A stretch of DNA of 64,000 nucleotides from the NCBI RefSeq assembly GCF_003934285.1, contig NZ_RQWJ01000004.1, positions 372,001 through 436,000 of the forward strand, in the 5' to 3' direction. The DNA comes from Brevundimonas fluminis. GTDB lineage: Bacteria; Pseudomonadota; Alphaproteobacteria; Caulobacterales; Caulobacteraceae. Both the position numbers and the translations under genes were made by a program. Each line of letters starts with the position of its first letter. Position 1 is the stretch's first letter. This document shows positions 46,247-54,554 of this stretch, in pieces. The notes below the pieces were generated by a model. That model searched no databases and had not been told where the DNA came from. It saw only the letters and a program-made list of their open reading frames with translations.

Positions 46247-47881
46247 TCAGCCGGTGACGACCGAGGGGGCCTCTCGCCCGAGCAGGTCCCCGACGTCGGC
46301 GAAGGCGCGCGACGTCGCCGACAGGGCGTCTAGGTCCGCCGCGGCATCGGCGTCCGCCCGCTCTGGCGGCAGGTAGGTCTCGAGGTAGACCCGCAGCGTC
46401 GCGCCCGAGGACCCGGTGCCCGACAGGCGGTAGGTGATGCGCGCGTCGGGGCTCAGCATGACGCGCACGCCCTGCCCGGCCGCGCCGGCCCCGTCGACGG
46501 GGTCGACGTAGGCGAAGTCGTCGGCGCGCACGACGCTGAACGGCCCCGACGCCCGTCCGGCCGCGTCGTCCAGCCGCCCCCTCAGGGCCTGCATGAAGGC
46601 CTCGGCCGGGCCGGTCTCCAGCCCCTCGTAGTCCTCCCGGCGGTAGGCGTCGCGGCCGAAGCGGGTCCAGTGACGCATCACCAGCTCGCGGACGCCCACG
46701 CCTTCGGCCGCCAGAAGGTTAAGCCAGAACAGCACGGCCCAGAGGCCGTCCTTTTCGCGCACATGGTTCGAGCCCGTGCCGAAGCTCTCCTCGCCGCACA
46801 GGGTGATGCGGCCGGCGTCCATCAGGCTGACGAACCATTTCCAGCCGGTCGGGGTCTCGAAGCAGTCGACGCCCAGCGCCCTCGCGACCCGATCCGCGGC
46901 CCGCGCGGTCGGCATGGAGCGCGCCACCCCCGCCACGCCGCCCGCATAGGCGGGCACGCGGTCCGCCAGCGCCGTCAGGATCGCCAGGCTGTCGCCCGGC
47001 GAGACCACGAAGCCGCCTGGGCCGACGATCATGTTGCGGTCGCCGTCGCCGTCCGACGCCGCGCCGAAGTCCAGGGCGTCTGGCCCGGTCATCGCCGCCA
47101 TCAGCCCGGGCGCATGCTCGGGATGGGGGTCCGGATGGCCGCCGCCGAAGTCGGGCAGCGGCGTCGCGTTCATCACCGTTCCGGCCGGGGCGCCCAGCCG
47201 GCGCTCGAGCAGCTCGGTCGCATAGGGGCCCGTCACCGCGTGCATGGCGTCGAACCGCATGCGGAAGCCCGAGGCGAGCAGTCCCCGGATCGCCGGGAAG
47301 TCGAACAGACTTTCCATCAGATCGGCGTAGGCCGTGACCGGATCGATCACCTCGACCGCACAGCCGCCGACGCGCGTTTCGCCGAGACGGTCCAGATCGA
47401 TCTCGCCGTCCGTCTCGACGCGCCAGTCGGCCAGGGCCTTCGACCGCGCGAAGATCGCTTCCGTGAGGCTCTCGGGCGCGGGGCCGCCGGAGGCGGTGTT
47501 GTATTTCACCCCGAAGTCGCCGTCCGGGCCGCCGGGATTGTGGCTGGCCGACAGGATCACCGCGCCCTGGGCCCCGGTCGCGCGCACCAGATTCGACGCG
47601 GCCGGCGTGGACAGGAGCGCGCCGCGCCCCACCTTCACGCGGGCGTATCCGGCCGCCGCGGCCATGCGGACGACGGTCTCCGCCGCCTCACGGCCGAAGA
47701 ACCGACCGTCCCCGCCGACGATCAGGGTCGCGCCCGGGTCCGGAGGATCGCACTCCAGGATCGCCTGGACGAAGGCCTGCAGATAGCCGGGCTGCATGAA
47801 CCGGCGCGTGGACTTGCGCAGTCCGGACGTGCCGGGCCTCTGGTCGTCGAAGGGCGTGACGGCGTGGACGGCGATGGGCAA
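46247..47881 (-). CDS. pgm: Phosphoglucomutase (alpha-D-glucose phosphate-specific)
   Basis: A 544-residue phosphohexomutase interconverting glucose-1- and glucose-6-phosphate. The frame is open further upstream, but TTG 47881 is preferred. It has GGAG 6-7 bases before it and gives the conserved N-terminus (TPFDDQRPGTSGLRKST). The phosphoserine loop is ILSASHNPGG near residue 116, the metal loop is ASDGDGDRNM near 275, the sugar loop is CGEESFGTGSNHVREKDG near 362 and the phosphate loop is RLSGTGSSGATLRVYLE near 500. Confidence 0.92.
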   Translation of the reverse strand: MPIAVHAVTPFDDQRPGTSGLRKSTRRFMQPGYLQAFVQAILECDPPDPGATLIVGGDGRFFGREAAETVVRMAAAAGYARVKVGRGALLSTPAASNLVRATGAQGAVILSASHNPGGPDGDFGVKYNTASGGPAPESLTEAIFARSKALADWRVETDGEIDLDRLGETRVGGCAVEVIDPVTAYADLMESLFDFPAIRGLLASGFRMRFDAMHAVTGPYATELLERRLGAPAGTVMNATPLPDFGGGHPDPHPEHAPGLMAAMTGPDALDFGAASDGDGDRNMIVGPGGFVVSPGDSLAILTALADRVPAYAGGVAGVARSMPTARAADRVARALGVDCFETPTGWKWFVSLMDAGRITLCGEESFGTGSNHVREKDGLWAVLFWLNLLAAEGVGVRELVMRHWTRFGRDAYRREDYEGLETGPAEAFMQALRGRLDDAAGRASGPFSVVRADDFAYVDPVDGAGAAGQGVRVMLSPDARITYRLSGTGSSGATLRVYLETYLPPERADADAAADLDALSATSRAFADVGDLLGREAPSVVTG

Positions 47882-47990
47882 TTGCGGCTCCGGCGGCGGT
47901 CGTGGACGCGGGCCGAACGCGCACGGGCGCGGGCGGCTCCCGCCCGGCTTCGCAGATGGGCCGGCGGGCCACAACCCGCCGCGGCCGCCC

Positions 47991-48113
47991 TCAGGCGATG
48001 GGCGCGGTGATCCAGCCGATGGCGCCCGCGGCGCTGACGGCGGCGACGACCACGGCCAAGCCGATGATCACGCGCGAATGACGACCCAAGGCCCCGACAA
48101 TGTTGACGAACAT
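47991..48113 (-). CDS. 40-residue putative membrane micropeptide
   Basis: A short frame from ATG 48113 with GGGGAG 9 bases upstream. The peptide has a brief basic N-terminus (GRHSR) and a single hydrophobic helix, VIIGLAVVVAAVSAAGAIGWITAP, filling the rest. It lies alone in the gap between pgm and the TrmH-type methyltransferase gene. A start, spacing and membrane helix support it, but length is too short for codon statistics and no homologue is known to me. Confidence 0.45.
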   Translation of the reverse strand: MFVNIVGALGRHSRVIIGLAVVVAAVSAAGAIGWITAPIA

Positions 48114-48190
48114 GACACCCAACTCCCCGGACGCCGCATCTCCGCCACATTCCGGGCCGGCCATCAAGGTGTACAAAGGGTTAAGAAGCT

Positions 48191-48985
48191 TCACGGCTGC
48201 GTGATTTGGTGCAGGGCGATCGCGGCGGCGGTGGCGACGTTCAGGGAATCGAACCCGGGCCGCATGTCGATCCGCACCGCGCGCAGCCGCGCGACGATCT
48301 CCGGCGGCAGGCCCGGCCCCTCCGTTCCGACCACCACCGCCCGGCGCGGCGCGGTGCGGACGTCCTTGAGACTCTCGCGCCCCGCGGGGCTGAGGGCGAG
48401 GCATTCCACCTCCCTCCGGGTCAGCTCTTCCAGCAGGGCGTCCAGCCCCCCTGCCCTGACGATCGGCAGGCTGAGGGTCGCTCCTACCGCCACCCGCAGC
48501 GCCTTGCGGTAGAAGGGATCGCAGCAGCGGTCGTCCAGCACCACGGCGTCGACGCCGAAGGCCGCGGCGTTGCGCATCAGAGCGCCCATGTTGTCGTGAT
48601 TGCCGACGCCGCCCGCGACCAGCAGCGTCCTCGGCCCGGGCGCCGCGACCTCGTCCAGCGAAACCGGTGGCGGCACGCGCCCCAGCGCGAGAATGCCGCG
48701 ATGCAGATGGAAGCCGGCGACCGCGTCCAGCACGCCTTGGGCGGCGACGTGCACCGGCGCGCAATCGGCCAGGGCCGACCAGACGTCGGCGAGCGCGCCG
48801 ACCCGGCGTTCGTCGACCAGCACCGATTCCACCGCGCACCGACTCCCCGGCGCCACGAGCGCCCTCAGGACCACCGCGCCCTCGGCGACGAACAGGCCGC
48901 GCCGTCCCGTCAGGTCGCGCTCCCGCACGTCGCGGAAGCCCGCCACGCGGGGATCGTCGGGATCTTCTACGCGGATGGGGGTCAT
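48191..48985 (-). CDS. TrmH/SpoU-family RNA 2'-O-methyltransferase
   Basis: A 264-residue SPOUT methyltransferase. An N-terminal substrate-binding domain (residues 1-100) is followed by the knot: LVAGGVGNHDNMGALMRNAAAFGVDAVVL (motif 1, Asn/Arg near residues 130-140), VVVGTEGPGLPPEIV (motif 2) and FDSLNVATAAAIALHQI (motif 3). All three are intact. Whether rRNA or tRNA is methylated cannot be told from sequence. ATG at 48985. tRNA-Asn lies divergently 72 bases away. Confidence 0.9.
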   Translation of the reverse strand: MTPIRVEDPDDPRVAGFRDVRERDLTGRRGLFVAEGAVVLRALVAPGSRCAVESVLVDERRVGALADVWSALADCAPVHVAAQGVLDAVAGFHLHRGILALGRVPPPVSLDEVAAPGPRTLLVAGGVGNHDNMGALMRNAAAFGVDAVVLDDRCCDPFYRKALRVAVGATLSLPIVRAGGLDALLEELTRREVECLALSPAGRESLKDVRTAPRRAVVVGTEGPGLPPEIVARLRAVRIDMRPGFDSLNVATAAAIALHQITQP

Positions 48986-49057
48986 CGCGGCGGATTTACC
49001 GTTGCACGACGCGCGCGGCCACTGCTATGGAGCCGCCCTCTCGAGAGGGGCCTCCGT

Positions 49058-49132
49058 TCCGCGGTAGCTCAGTGGTAGAGCAGCCGACTGTTAATCGGCT
49101 GGTCGTAGGTTCGAATCCTACCCGCGGAGCCA
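49058..49132 (+). tRNA. tRNA-Asn (anticodon GTT)
   Basis: A 75-base cloverleaf. TCCGCGG pairs with CCGCGGA, the anticodon stem CCGA/TCGG holds the loop CTGTTAA with GTT for asparagine, the T arm is GTAGGTTCGAATCCTAC and CCA is encoded at 49130-49132. The only plus-strand tRNA in this window. Confidence 0.97.
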
Positions 49133-49266
49133 CTCTCGACCTCCCCGACCTTCGGACGAAAAAAGACCCGACCTGTTGAGGGCCGGGCCTGAAGGGTCTG
49201 GTGATGGTGGGCGACCTCGCGAAAGGCGTCCGATACCCTCGTTCCGCTGAATTGGTTGCCGGGAAG

Positions 49267-49983
49267 TTAACGCGCCGGAATCCAGGTCGACAGCGGGGCG
49301 CCGTCAGGGGCGGCCCAGCCGATCAAGGCGCCTCCGCCGGCCGCCGAGACGGTTCCGGGCGCGACGCGGGCCAGCACCGGGGCGTGCTCGACCCCGTCGA
49401 CGACGATCGATCCGCCGAGGCCCGCGAGGTCCGTGCGCACCGTCCAGACGCCGGCGGCGTCCACCTGAACCTCCATGCCCGCCCCCGCGCCCATCCGCAC
49501 GACCGCGGGCCCGCGGTCCTTGCGGCCCGAAACCAGAACCATGCGCCCGTCGTAGTCGATCGCGGACAGGCCCGTTCCCCCGTCCAGGCGACGTGAGGGG
49601 GCGCCGGGAGAGAGCGCCAGCGCGGCGCCGTCGGGCAGGACCAGAACCGCGTCGGGCCCCGGCAAGCCGCGCTGCCCGTCCTGATCCTCCGGACGCAGCA
49701 GGATGGGCTGCGGGGACGCGGGCAGGCCCAGCTCGAACCCGCCGTCGGGCCCCGCGGTGGCGGCGTGCGCGCGGCCCTCGCCGTCCCGCATCACGACGCG
49801 GCCGCCCGGCTGGGCCTGTCCGGTCAGCGAGATGCTTCCCCCCGTGACCACCACGCGGTCCACGCGGGGCGGCGCGCGCCACGAGGCCTCCTGCGGCGCC
49901 GGGTCGCCCGGCGCGGACTCCGGTCGGTCGCAGGCCGAGACCAGCAGGGCGACGAGGACGACGGGGACGGCGGATCGAAGCAT
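49267..49983 (-). CDS. Lipoprotein of unknown function
   Basis: A 238-residue protein with a lipoprotein signal (MLRSAVPVVLVALLVSAC, lipobox VSAC). After a Pro/Glu-rich spacer the sequence looks all-beta with Ig-like repeats: VVVTGGSISLTGQAQPGGRVVMRDGEG then ATAGPDGGFELGLP, and a second half with VDAAGVWTVRTDLAGLGGSIVV. These short strands with G-x-F/W-x-L ends suggest two bacterial Ig-like domains, but this is shape-based. It is divergent from the LOG-family gene. Confidence 0.7.
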   Translation of the reverse strand: MLRSAVPVVLVALLVSACDRPESAPGDPAPQEASWRAPPRVDRVVVTGGSISLTGQAQPGGRVVMRDGEGRAHAATAGPDGGFELGLPASPQPILLRPEDQDGQRGLPGPDAVLVLPDGAALALSPGAPSRRLDGGTGLSAIDYDGRMVLVSGRKDRGPAVVRMGAGAGMEVQVDAAGVWTVRTDLAGLGGSIVVDGVEHAPVLARVAPGTVSAAGGGALIGWAAPDGAPLSTWIPAR

Positions 49984-50048
49984 CGGGGGCCTATGGCGGG
50001 GATCGGTCCTCCGCTATGTCCATGGGCGCACCCCCTTGTCGAGGACCC

Positions 50049-50651
50049 ATGGCCGCCCTTTCCGATCTCCGACCCTTCGACGGGTTCTCCGTCTGCGTCT
50101 TCTGCGGCTCCTCGGAGCGCGCGGATCCGGCCCTGACCGAAGGCGCCGCGCGACTGGGGCGGATGATCGCCGAACGCGGGTGGCGCCTGGTCTACGGCGG
50201 CGGAGGGGTCGGCCTGATGGGCGCGGCGGCGCGGGCCGCGCACGCGGCGGGCGGCCGGGTGGTGGGCATCATGCCGGCCTTCCTCCGCAGCCGGGAGCGG
50301 CTGTTCGACGACGTCGAGACGGTCGTCGTCACCTCCATGCACGAGCGCAAGACGCTGATGTACGACGCCTCGGACGCCTTCATCGTCGCGCCGGGCGGCG
50401 TCGGCACGCTTGAGGAAGCGGTGGAGGTCCTGTCGTGGAAGCGGCTGGACCTGCATCCCAAGCCGGTGGTCTTCCACAGCCCCGACGGCTTCTGGAACGC
50501 CTTCGACGCCCTCATGCGACACAGCATCGAGACCGGCATGACGCCCGAATCCTTCCTCGGGGCCTACGAGATCCACGCGGACCTCGAGGAGGTGGTCAGG
50601 GCTGTGGCGACGGGTCGCGATGCGGCGCCGTTGCAACATGATCGCCGATAA
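50049..50651 (+). CDS. LOG-family nucleotide 5'-monophosphate phosphoribohydrolase (TIGR00730 type)
   Basis: A 200-residue Rossmann-like protein from the ATG at 50049 (GAGGA upstream; the ATG at 50016 is also in frame). It carries VCVFCGSSERADP at the N-terminus, GWRLVYGGGGVGLMG, SMHERKTLM with the catalytic Arg, and the family motif PGGVGTLEEAVEVLSW with the catalytic Glu. Homologues release the base from nucleotide monophosphates, called cytokinin-activating in plants. The bacterial substrate may be AMP-like. Confidence 0.9.
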   Translation: MAALSDLRPFDGFSVCVFCGSSERADPALTEGAARLGRMIAERGWRLVYGGGGVGLMGAAARAAHAAGGRVVGIMPAFLRSRERLFDDVETVVVTSMHERKTLMYDASDAFIVAPGGVGTLEEAVEVLSWKRLDLHPKPVVFHSPDGFWNAFDALMRHSIETGMTPESFLGAYEIHADLEEVVRAVATGRDAAPLQHDRR

Positions 50652-50657
50652 GTGATC

Positions 50658-50750
50658 AATGATCAGGCCATAGTGCGTTTTTAAACGATACGCACCTTGA
50701 CGGCCGCCGCGGCGAGGCGTTCCTCCACCGTCGGCACATGCCTGATCATT
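50658..50750. repeat. Nested inverted repeats upstream of a small secreted protein
   Basis: Outer arms AATGATCAGGC (50658-50668) and GCCTGATCATT (50740-50750) are perfect 11-bp inverted copies separated by 71 bases. Inside them, GTGCGT (50673-50678) and ACGCAC (50690-50695) form a second inverted repeat around an AT-rich 11-base core. The outer right arm ends 14 bases before the start of the next gene. This looks like paired operator sites or a structured leader. Confidence 0.5.
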
Positions 50751-50764
50751 CACGGAGCCCTCCC

Positions 50765-51055
50765 ATGCGCGCTTTCGTCCTCGCTGCCGTCCTGGCCCTC
50801 GCCGCCCCCGCGGTCGCCCAGACGCCCGCCAACTCCCTGACCCTCGCCGACGCCTCGACGGCGCCGGCCGGCCGCACCATCATCGACGGCGCCGGCTGGA
50901 CCTGCGAGGGCGCGACCTGCACCGCCACGGGCGGCGCCAACCAGCCGGCCGCGCGCGCCTGCCGCCGCGTCGTCGCCCGCGTGGGCAAGGTCACCGCCTT
51001 CACCTGGAAGGGTCAGGTCCTCTCCGCCGAGCAACTGGCGACCTGCAACGCCTGA
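50765..51055 (+). CDS. Small secreted protein with four cysteines
   Basis: A 96-residue protein from the ATG at 50765 with GGAG upstream. Residues 1-19 are a Sec signal (cleavage after AVAQ). The mature part is about 77 residues with four cysteines (WTCEGATCTATG, ARACRRVVARVG, LATCNA) that could form two disulfides. It resembles conserved short secreted proteins of Caulobacterales, whose function is unknown. Expression may be controlled by the inverted repeats just upstream, and a terminator follows the stop. Confidence 0.8.
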   Translation: MRAFVLAAVLALAAPAVAQTPANSLTLADASTAPAGRTIIDGAGWTCEGATCTATGGANQPAARACRRVVARVGKVTAFTWKGQVLSAEQLATCNA

Positions 51056-51077
51056 TCGCGTTCAGGTTCGAGGACTG

Positions 51078-51110
51078 AAAGGGCCGCTCCTTCGGGGCGG
51101 CCCTTTTCGC
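51078..51110. terminator. Intrinsic terminator between the secreted protein and gltX
   Basis: Arms AAAGGGCCGCTCC (51078-51090) and the matching GGGGCGGCCCTTT (51095-51107) enclose a TTCG tetraloop with one G-T pair, then a short T run. The A-rich start of the 5' arm gives a T run on the other strand, so it can serve both convergent genes. Confidence 0.88.
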
Positions 51111-51116
51111 AGGGAC

Positions 51117-52463
51117 TCAGGCGACCGAGCCGAGCCGGGCGATGATCCCGTCGCGACCGATCAGCGGAATCAGCGCCGCCATCTCCGGACCGTGGGTCTG
51201 GCCGGTGAGCGCCAGCCGCAGCGGCCTGAAGAGGGCGCCGCCCCTGGCGCCGGTCTCGGCCTTGACCGCTTCGGTCCAGACCGACCATGCGCCGGCGTCG
51301 ATCGTCTCGGGCAGCAGCCGCGCCGCCGTCGCGACGAACGCCGGATCCTCGATCACCGGCACGACGGGACCCCGGACGAGTCGCGCCATTTCAACGACGT
51401 CGCCGAACTTCTGAAGGTTGGCACGCACCACGTTCCAGAAGTCCTCGCCCAGATCGGCGTCGACTTCGGCCAGCCGCGGTCGCGCCGCCTCATAGGGCAT
51501 GGCGTGCAGCGCCTGCGCGTTCAACCGATCCAGATCGGCCGTGTCGTAGCGGGCCGGAGAACGGCCCATCTTCGAGAAGGCGAAGCCCGCGCCCAGCGCC
51601 TCGATCGACTCGCCGACCTCGAGAGGATCGCTGGTGCCGATGCGGCCCAGATGGCTGACGATGGCGATCGGCTCATAGCCCTGCTCGCGCATCTCGCTGA
51701 TGGACAGCGAGCCCAGCCGCTTCGACAGCGCCTGCCCGTCCGCGCCGACCAGCAGCGGCATGTGGGCGAAGCCCGGGACCCGTCCGCCCCACCCGGCGGC
51801 GATCAGGGCCTCGAAAATCTCGATCTGCGCACCCGTGTTGGTGACGTGGTCCTCGCCGCGGATCACGTGGCTGATCGCCATGTCCAGATCGTCCACCACC
51901 GACGGCAGCGTGTAGAGGAACAGGCCGTCCTCGCGGATCAGCACCGGATCGGACATCGAGGCCGTGTCGACCTCGGCGTGGCCGCGCGAGAGATCCTCCC
52001 AGGAGACCCGACGACCATCCAGTTTGAAGCGCCAGTGGGGGCGGCGGCCCTCGGCCTCATAGGCGGCCTTTTCGGCGTCCGTCAGGCTCAGGGCGGCCCG
52101 GTCGTAGATCGGCGGAAGGCCGCGGGACAGCTGCACCTTCCGACGCCGATCCAGTTCCTCGGCGGTCTCGTAGCAGGCGTACAGCCGACCGGCGGACTTC
52201 AGCGCCTCGGCGGCCGCCTCATAGCGGTCGAACCGCTTCGACTGGTTGTGCCGTTCGTCCCAGACCAGACCCAGCCAGCGCAGGTCGTCCTCGATGCCCC
52301 GCTCGAACTCAGGCGTCGACCGCGCCAGGTCGGTGTCGTCGATGCGCAGCACGAATTCGCCGCCCTGACCTTTCGCGAACAGCCAGTTCACCAGGGCGGT
52401 GCGGACGTTGCCGACGTGCAGCTTCCCCGTCGGCGACGGGGCGAAACGGACCTTGACGGACAT
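51117..52463 (-). CDS. gltX: Glutamyl-tRNA synthetase
   Basis: A 448-residue class I synthetase. The HIGH-type motif is SPTGKLHVGNVRTAL at residues 9-23, the adenylate segment FVLRIDDTDLARS follows, and the KMSKS-type loop is DGQALSKRLGSLSI near residue 245. Length and the C-terminal helical domain fit a bacterial GltX. With gatB in the window it is likely one of two alphaproteobacterial GltX forms. Which of them charges tRNA(Gln) cannot be decided here. Start ATG 52463. Confidence 0.96.
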   Translation of the reverse strand: MSVKVRFAPSPTGKLHVGNVRTALVNWLFAKGQGGEFVLRIDDTDLARSTPEFERGIEDDLRWLGLVWDERHNQSKRFDRYEAAAEALKSAGRLYACYETAEELDRRRKVQLSRGLPPIYDRAALSLTDAEKAAYEAEGRRPHWRFKLDGRRVSWEDLSRGHAEVDTASMSDPVLIREDGLFLYTLPSVVDDLDMAISHVIRGEDHVTNTGAQIEIFEALIAAGWGGRVPGFAHMPLLVGADGQALSKRLGSLSISEMREQGYEPIAIVSHLGRIGTSDPLEVGESIEALGAGFAFSKMGRSPARYDTADLDRLNAQALHAMPYEAARPRLAEVDADLGEDFWNVVRANLQKFGDVVEMARLVRGPVVPVIEDPAFVATAARLLPETIDAGAWSVWTEAVKAETGARGGALFRPLRLALTGQTHGPEMAALIPLIGRDGIIARLGSVA

Positions 52464-52519
52464 GGGCTCGGGCGACCTCGAAACGGGAGGCGGCTAGGTC
52501 GCGCCCCGACCGGGCGAAG

Positions 52520-53359
52520 TCAAGGCGGACCCGCGCGCCCGAACAGCCAGTTCATGCCGATCCGGTAGGCGTCGCCGGCGTTTGCCGCATGGGTGCCGCC
52601 CTCGACCCGGGCGCGATGGAGTCGCCATGGCCGGTCCGGGCGCGCCTCCCACGTCGAGCCCCAAAGGGCCGCCTCCTCCTGCAGGTCGGCCCGATCCCGC
52701 GTGCCGCTGACGATCACCATGCCGAGGTCGTTCCGGGCCGCAGGGGCCGCCGGGCCCATCAGCGACTCGATGCCGGGCGTCAGGGAGGGGTTGCTGGCGA
52801 TGCGGCCCTGGAACAGGTCCGGGTCGTGGATCGCCGACCACAGCACGAAGGCTCCGCCGCGCGACTGGCCGAACAGGACGCGGCGCGCCGGGTCCGCGCG
52901 GAACCGGCGCTCGATCTCGGGGATGAGCTCGGTCCGCAGAAACCGGTTGAACGCGGCGGCGCCGGCCGCCTCGGCCGCCACGCCGTCGCCCGGCGTCTGG
53001 AAGTCGACGTTGCGACGGTTCACCGACGGATCGAAGCCCCCATAGGCGATGCCGACCACGATCGCTTCGGGCAGGCCGTCGTCATAGGTCAGGAACAGGT
53101 GATTGGCGGCCAGGATGGGGAACAGGCTGTCCCCGTCGGTCAGATAGACGGTGGGGTGGCGCGCCGCGGCGCCGGGATCGTAGCCGTCAGGCAGCCGGAC
53201 GTAGATGTGGAAGGCGCGTCCGACCTCCCGGGACTCCAGGGGGAAATAGTCGCCGCGCAGCGCCGGCAGGTGGTTCAGCGGCAGGACGCCCGGCGCCGGC
53301 CCCGGAATGCACCCGGCGAGCAGGATCAGCGCGGTCAGGACCGGGGCGATGCGGAACAT
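52520..53359 (-). CDS. Alpha/beta-hydrolase lipoprotein (esterase D/enterochelin-esterase-like)
   Basis: A 279-residue lipoprotein (signal residues 1-16, lipobox LLAGC). The esterase fold shows AFHIYVRLPDGYDPG, HPTVYLTDGDSLFP, EAIVVGIAYG and the nucleophile elbow VLFGQSRGGAFVLW with the Ser near residue 165. An Asp in SGTRDRAD and the His in EGGTHAAN near 259 complete a triad. Such proteins hydrolyse siderophore or sugar esters, but no siderophore genes adjoin, so the substrate is unknown. Downstream of dksA on the same strand, 17 bases away. Confidence 0.85.
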   Translation of the reverse strand: MFRIAPVLTALILLAGCIPGPAPGVLPLNHLPALRGDYFPLESREVGRAFHIYVRLPDGYDPGAAARHPTVYLTDGDSLFPILAANHLFLTYDDGLPEAIVVGIAYGGFDPSVNRRNVDFQTPGDGVAAEAAGAAAFNRFLRTELIPEIERRFRADPARRVLFGQSRGGAFVLWSAIHDPDLFQGRIASNPSLTPGIESLMGPAAPAARNDLGMVIVSGTRDRADLQEEAALWGSTWEARPDRPWRLHRARVEGGTHAANAGDAYRIGMNWLFGRAGPP

Positions 53360-53376
53360 GGTCCCTCCCCCGGGTT

Positions 53377-53820
53377 TCAGTCGTCGCGGTGGACCCGCTC
53401 GCGGCGCTCGTGGCGCTCCTGGGCCTCGACCGACAGCGTCGCGGTCGGACGGGCTTCCAGACGGCCCAGACTGATCGGCTCGCCCGTCTCCTCACAATAG
53501 CCGTACGAGCCGTCGTCGATGCGGCGCAGGGCCTCGTCGATCTTGGAGATCAGCTTGCGTTGACGATCGCGCGTCCGCAGCTCCAGCGCCCGGTCGGATT
53601 CCGACGAGGCGCGGTCGACCAGATCGGGGTGGTTCTCCGTCTCGGCCTTCAGGTTGACGACGGTGCCCTTGGACTCCTTGAGGATGTCCTCCTTCCAGGC
53701 CAGCAGCTTGCCGCGGAAATAGGCCAGCTGCCGCTCGTTCATGAAGGGTTCGTCGTCCGAAGGCCTATAGGCCGGTTCGACTTCTGGCGTCTTGGCAGCC
53801 AACGCGGTCATTTCACTCAC
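53377..53820 (-). CDS. dksA: RNA polymerase-binding transcription factor DksA, single-cysteine type
   Basis: A 147-residue DksA from GTG 53820 (ATG 53811 is the alternative). The coiled-coil helices run about residues 35-105 with the tip around NHPDLVDRASSESDRALELR, which keeps the two Asp residues needed in the polymerase secondary channel. The globular domain reads YGYCEETGEPISLGRLEARPTATLSVEAQERHERRE: one cysteine remains of the four zinc ligands. This cysteine-poor form is typical of alphaproteobacteria and need not be inactive. It partners with (p)ppGpp. Confidence 0.93.
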   Translation of the reverse strand: MSEMTALAAKTPEVEPAYRPSDDEPFMNERQLAYFRGKLLAWKEDILKESKGTVVNLKAETENHPDLVDRASSESDRALELRTRDRQRKLISKIDEALRRIDDGSYGYCEETGEPISLGRLEARPTATLSVEAQERHERRERVHRDD

Positions 53821-53997
53821 GCTCGACTAGTCGCGCCCCCCTGCGGCGCATGGCCGCCCCATTAACCGGGCAAGAGAGTCGCGACAACGGTGTTGTGAAG
53901 GCCACAATGCGGTCACGCTTCACGTCTGCGTCATGGCGTGACATTTCTTCCTCACCTTCCCGCCTGACGTGAACATTTCGTCATGTTTTCCGGCGGT

Positions 53998-54423
53998 TCA
54001 TGCTGCAGTGCGGCGAACCTCGCGCTTGGCCAGCTCCACCGCGGCGCGAAGGTCGATCTGGGTCAAAACCGTGGCGAGGCCGGGGTCGTCGACCTCGGCG
54101 GCCGCTTCTCCGACCGCCCTCGACAGGCGCTGCAGTGCGGGCGCGTCGTCCGCGCCTTCCAGGGCGGCCAGCCGCAAGGCGTCCAGACCGTCCAGCAGGC
54201 CGCGCCCCCGGCGCATGGCGCGGCGCTTGCGCTCCGTGGCGTCCTCGACCCCCTGCAACGCCATCAATGCGGACACCCCGGCCACTCCCGCCGCGGCGCT
54301 GGCGGCGGCGGCCGCGCCCGCCGAAGCCGGGGCCGGCGCGCCCGGCAGGGCGAAGCCCGCGCCGGAACGTTGGGGACGGGCGGCGTCGACGGGCCTGGGC
54401 CCGCTGGGTCCGGTCACCTTCAT
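53998..54423 (-). CDS. fliX: Flagellar assembly regulator FliX
   Basis: A 141-residue protein that matches Caulobacter FliX in length, order and key segment: GFALPGAPAP-rich N-terminus, then VSALMALQGVEDATERKRRAMRRGRGLLDGLDALRLAALEG, and a helical C-terminus. FliX links completion of the early flagellar basal body to the sigma-54 activator FlbD. As in Caulobacter, the gene is divergent from flgI, with a shared 184-base region that holds an ftr-like site and a sigma-54 promoter. Confidence 0.9.
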   Translation of the reverse strand: MKVTGPSGPRPVDAARPQRSGAGFALPGAPAPASAGAAAAASAAAGVAGVSALMALQGVEDATERKRRAMRRGRGLLDGLDALRLAALEGADDAPALQRLSRAVGEAAAEVDDPGLATVLTQIDLRAAVELAKREVRRTAA

Positions 54424-54486
54424 CGGTGGGCGCTCCGCTTCATGGGGCGACCATGGCGGCGCGCCGTCACCGTTTGGTTAACGCCC

Positions 54487-54501
54487 CGGCAGACTTTGCC
54501 G
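54487..54501. promoter_or_regulatory. Candidate FlbD (ftr) binding site
   Basis: CGGCA (54487-54491) and TGCCG (54497-54501) are a perfect inverted repeat with spacer GACTT, set in the fliX-flgI intergenic region. The pattern resembles Caulobacter ftr elements bound by the enhancer protein FlbD. It is centred about 70 bp upstream of the proposed sigma-54 promoter, a plausible activator distance. Confidence 0.5.
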
Positions 54502-54554
54502 CCCGTGGCCCGGCCTCGCGGGGCCGGAGCGCTGGATTCACACGCATTTCCGCC

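Noticed and set aside
49164..49199. Terminator after tRNA-Asn
   Set aside because: AGACCC and GGGTCT arms can pair, but the loop is long and no T-run follows. Support is insufficient.
54508..54522. TGGCCCG-GCCT-CGC as a second sigma-54 site
   Set aside because: The distance between GG and GC is one base too short, whereas the site at 54555 has the right spacing.
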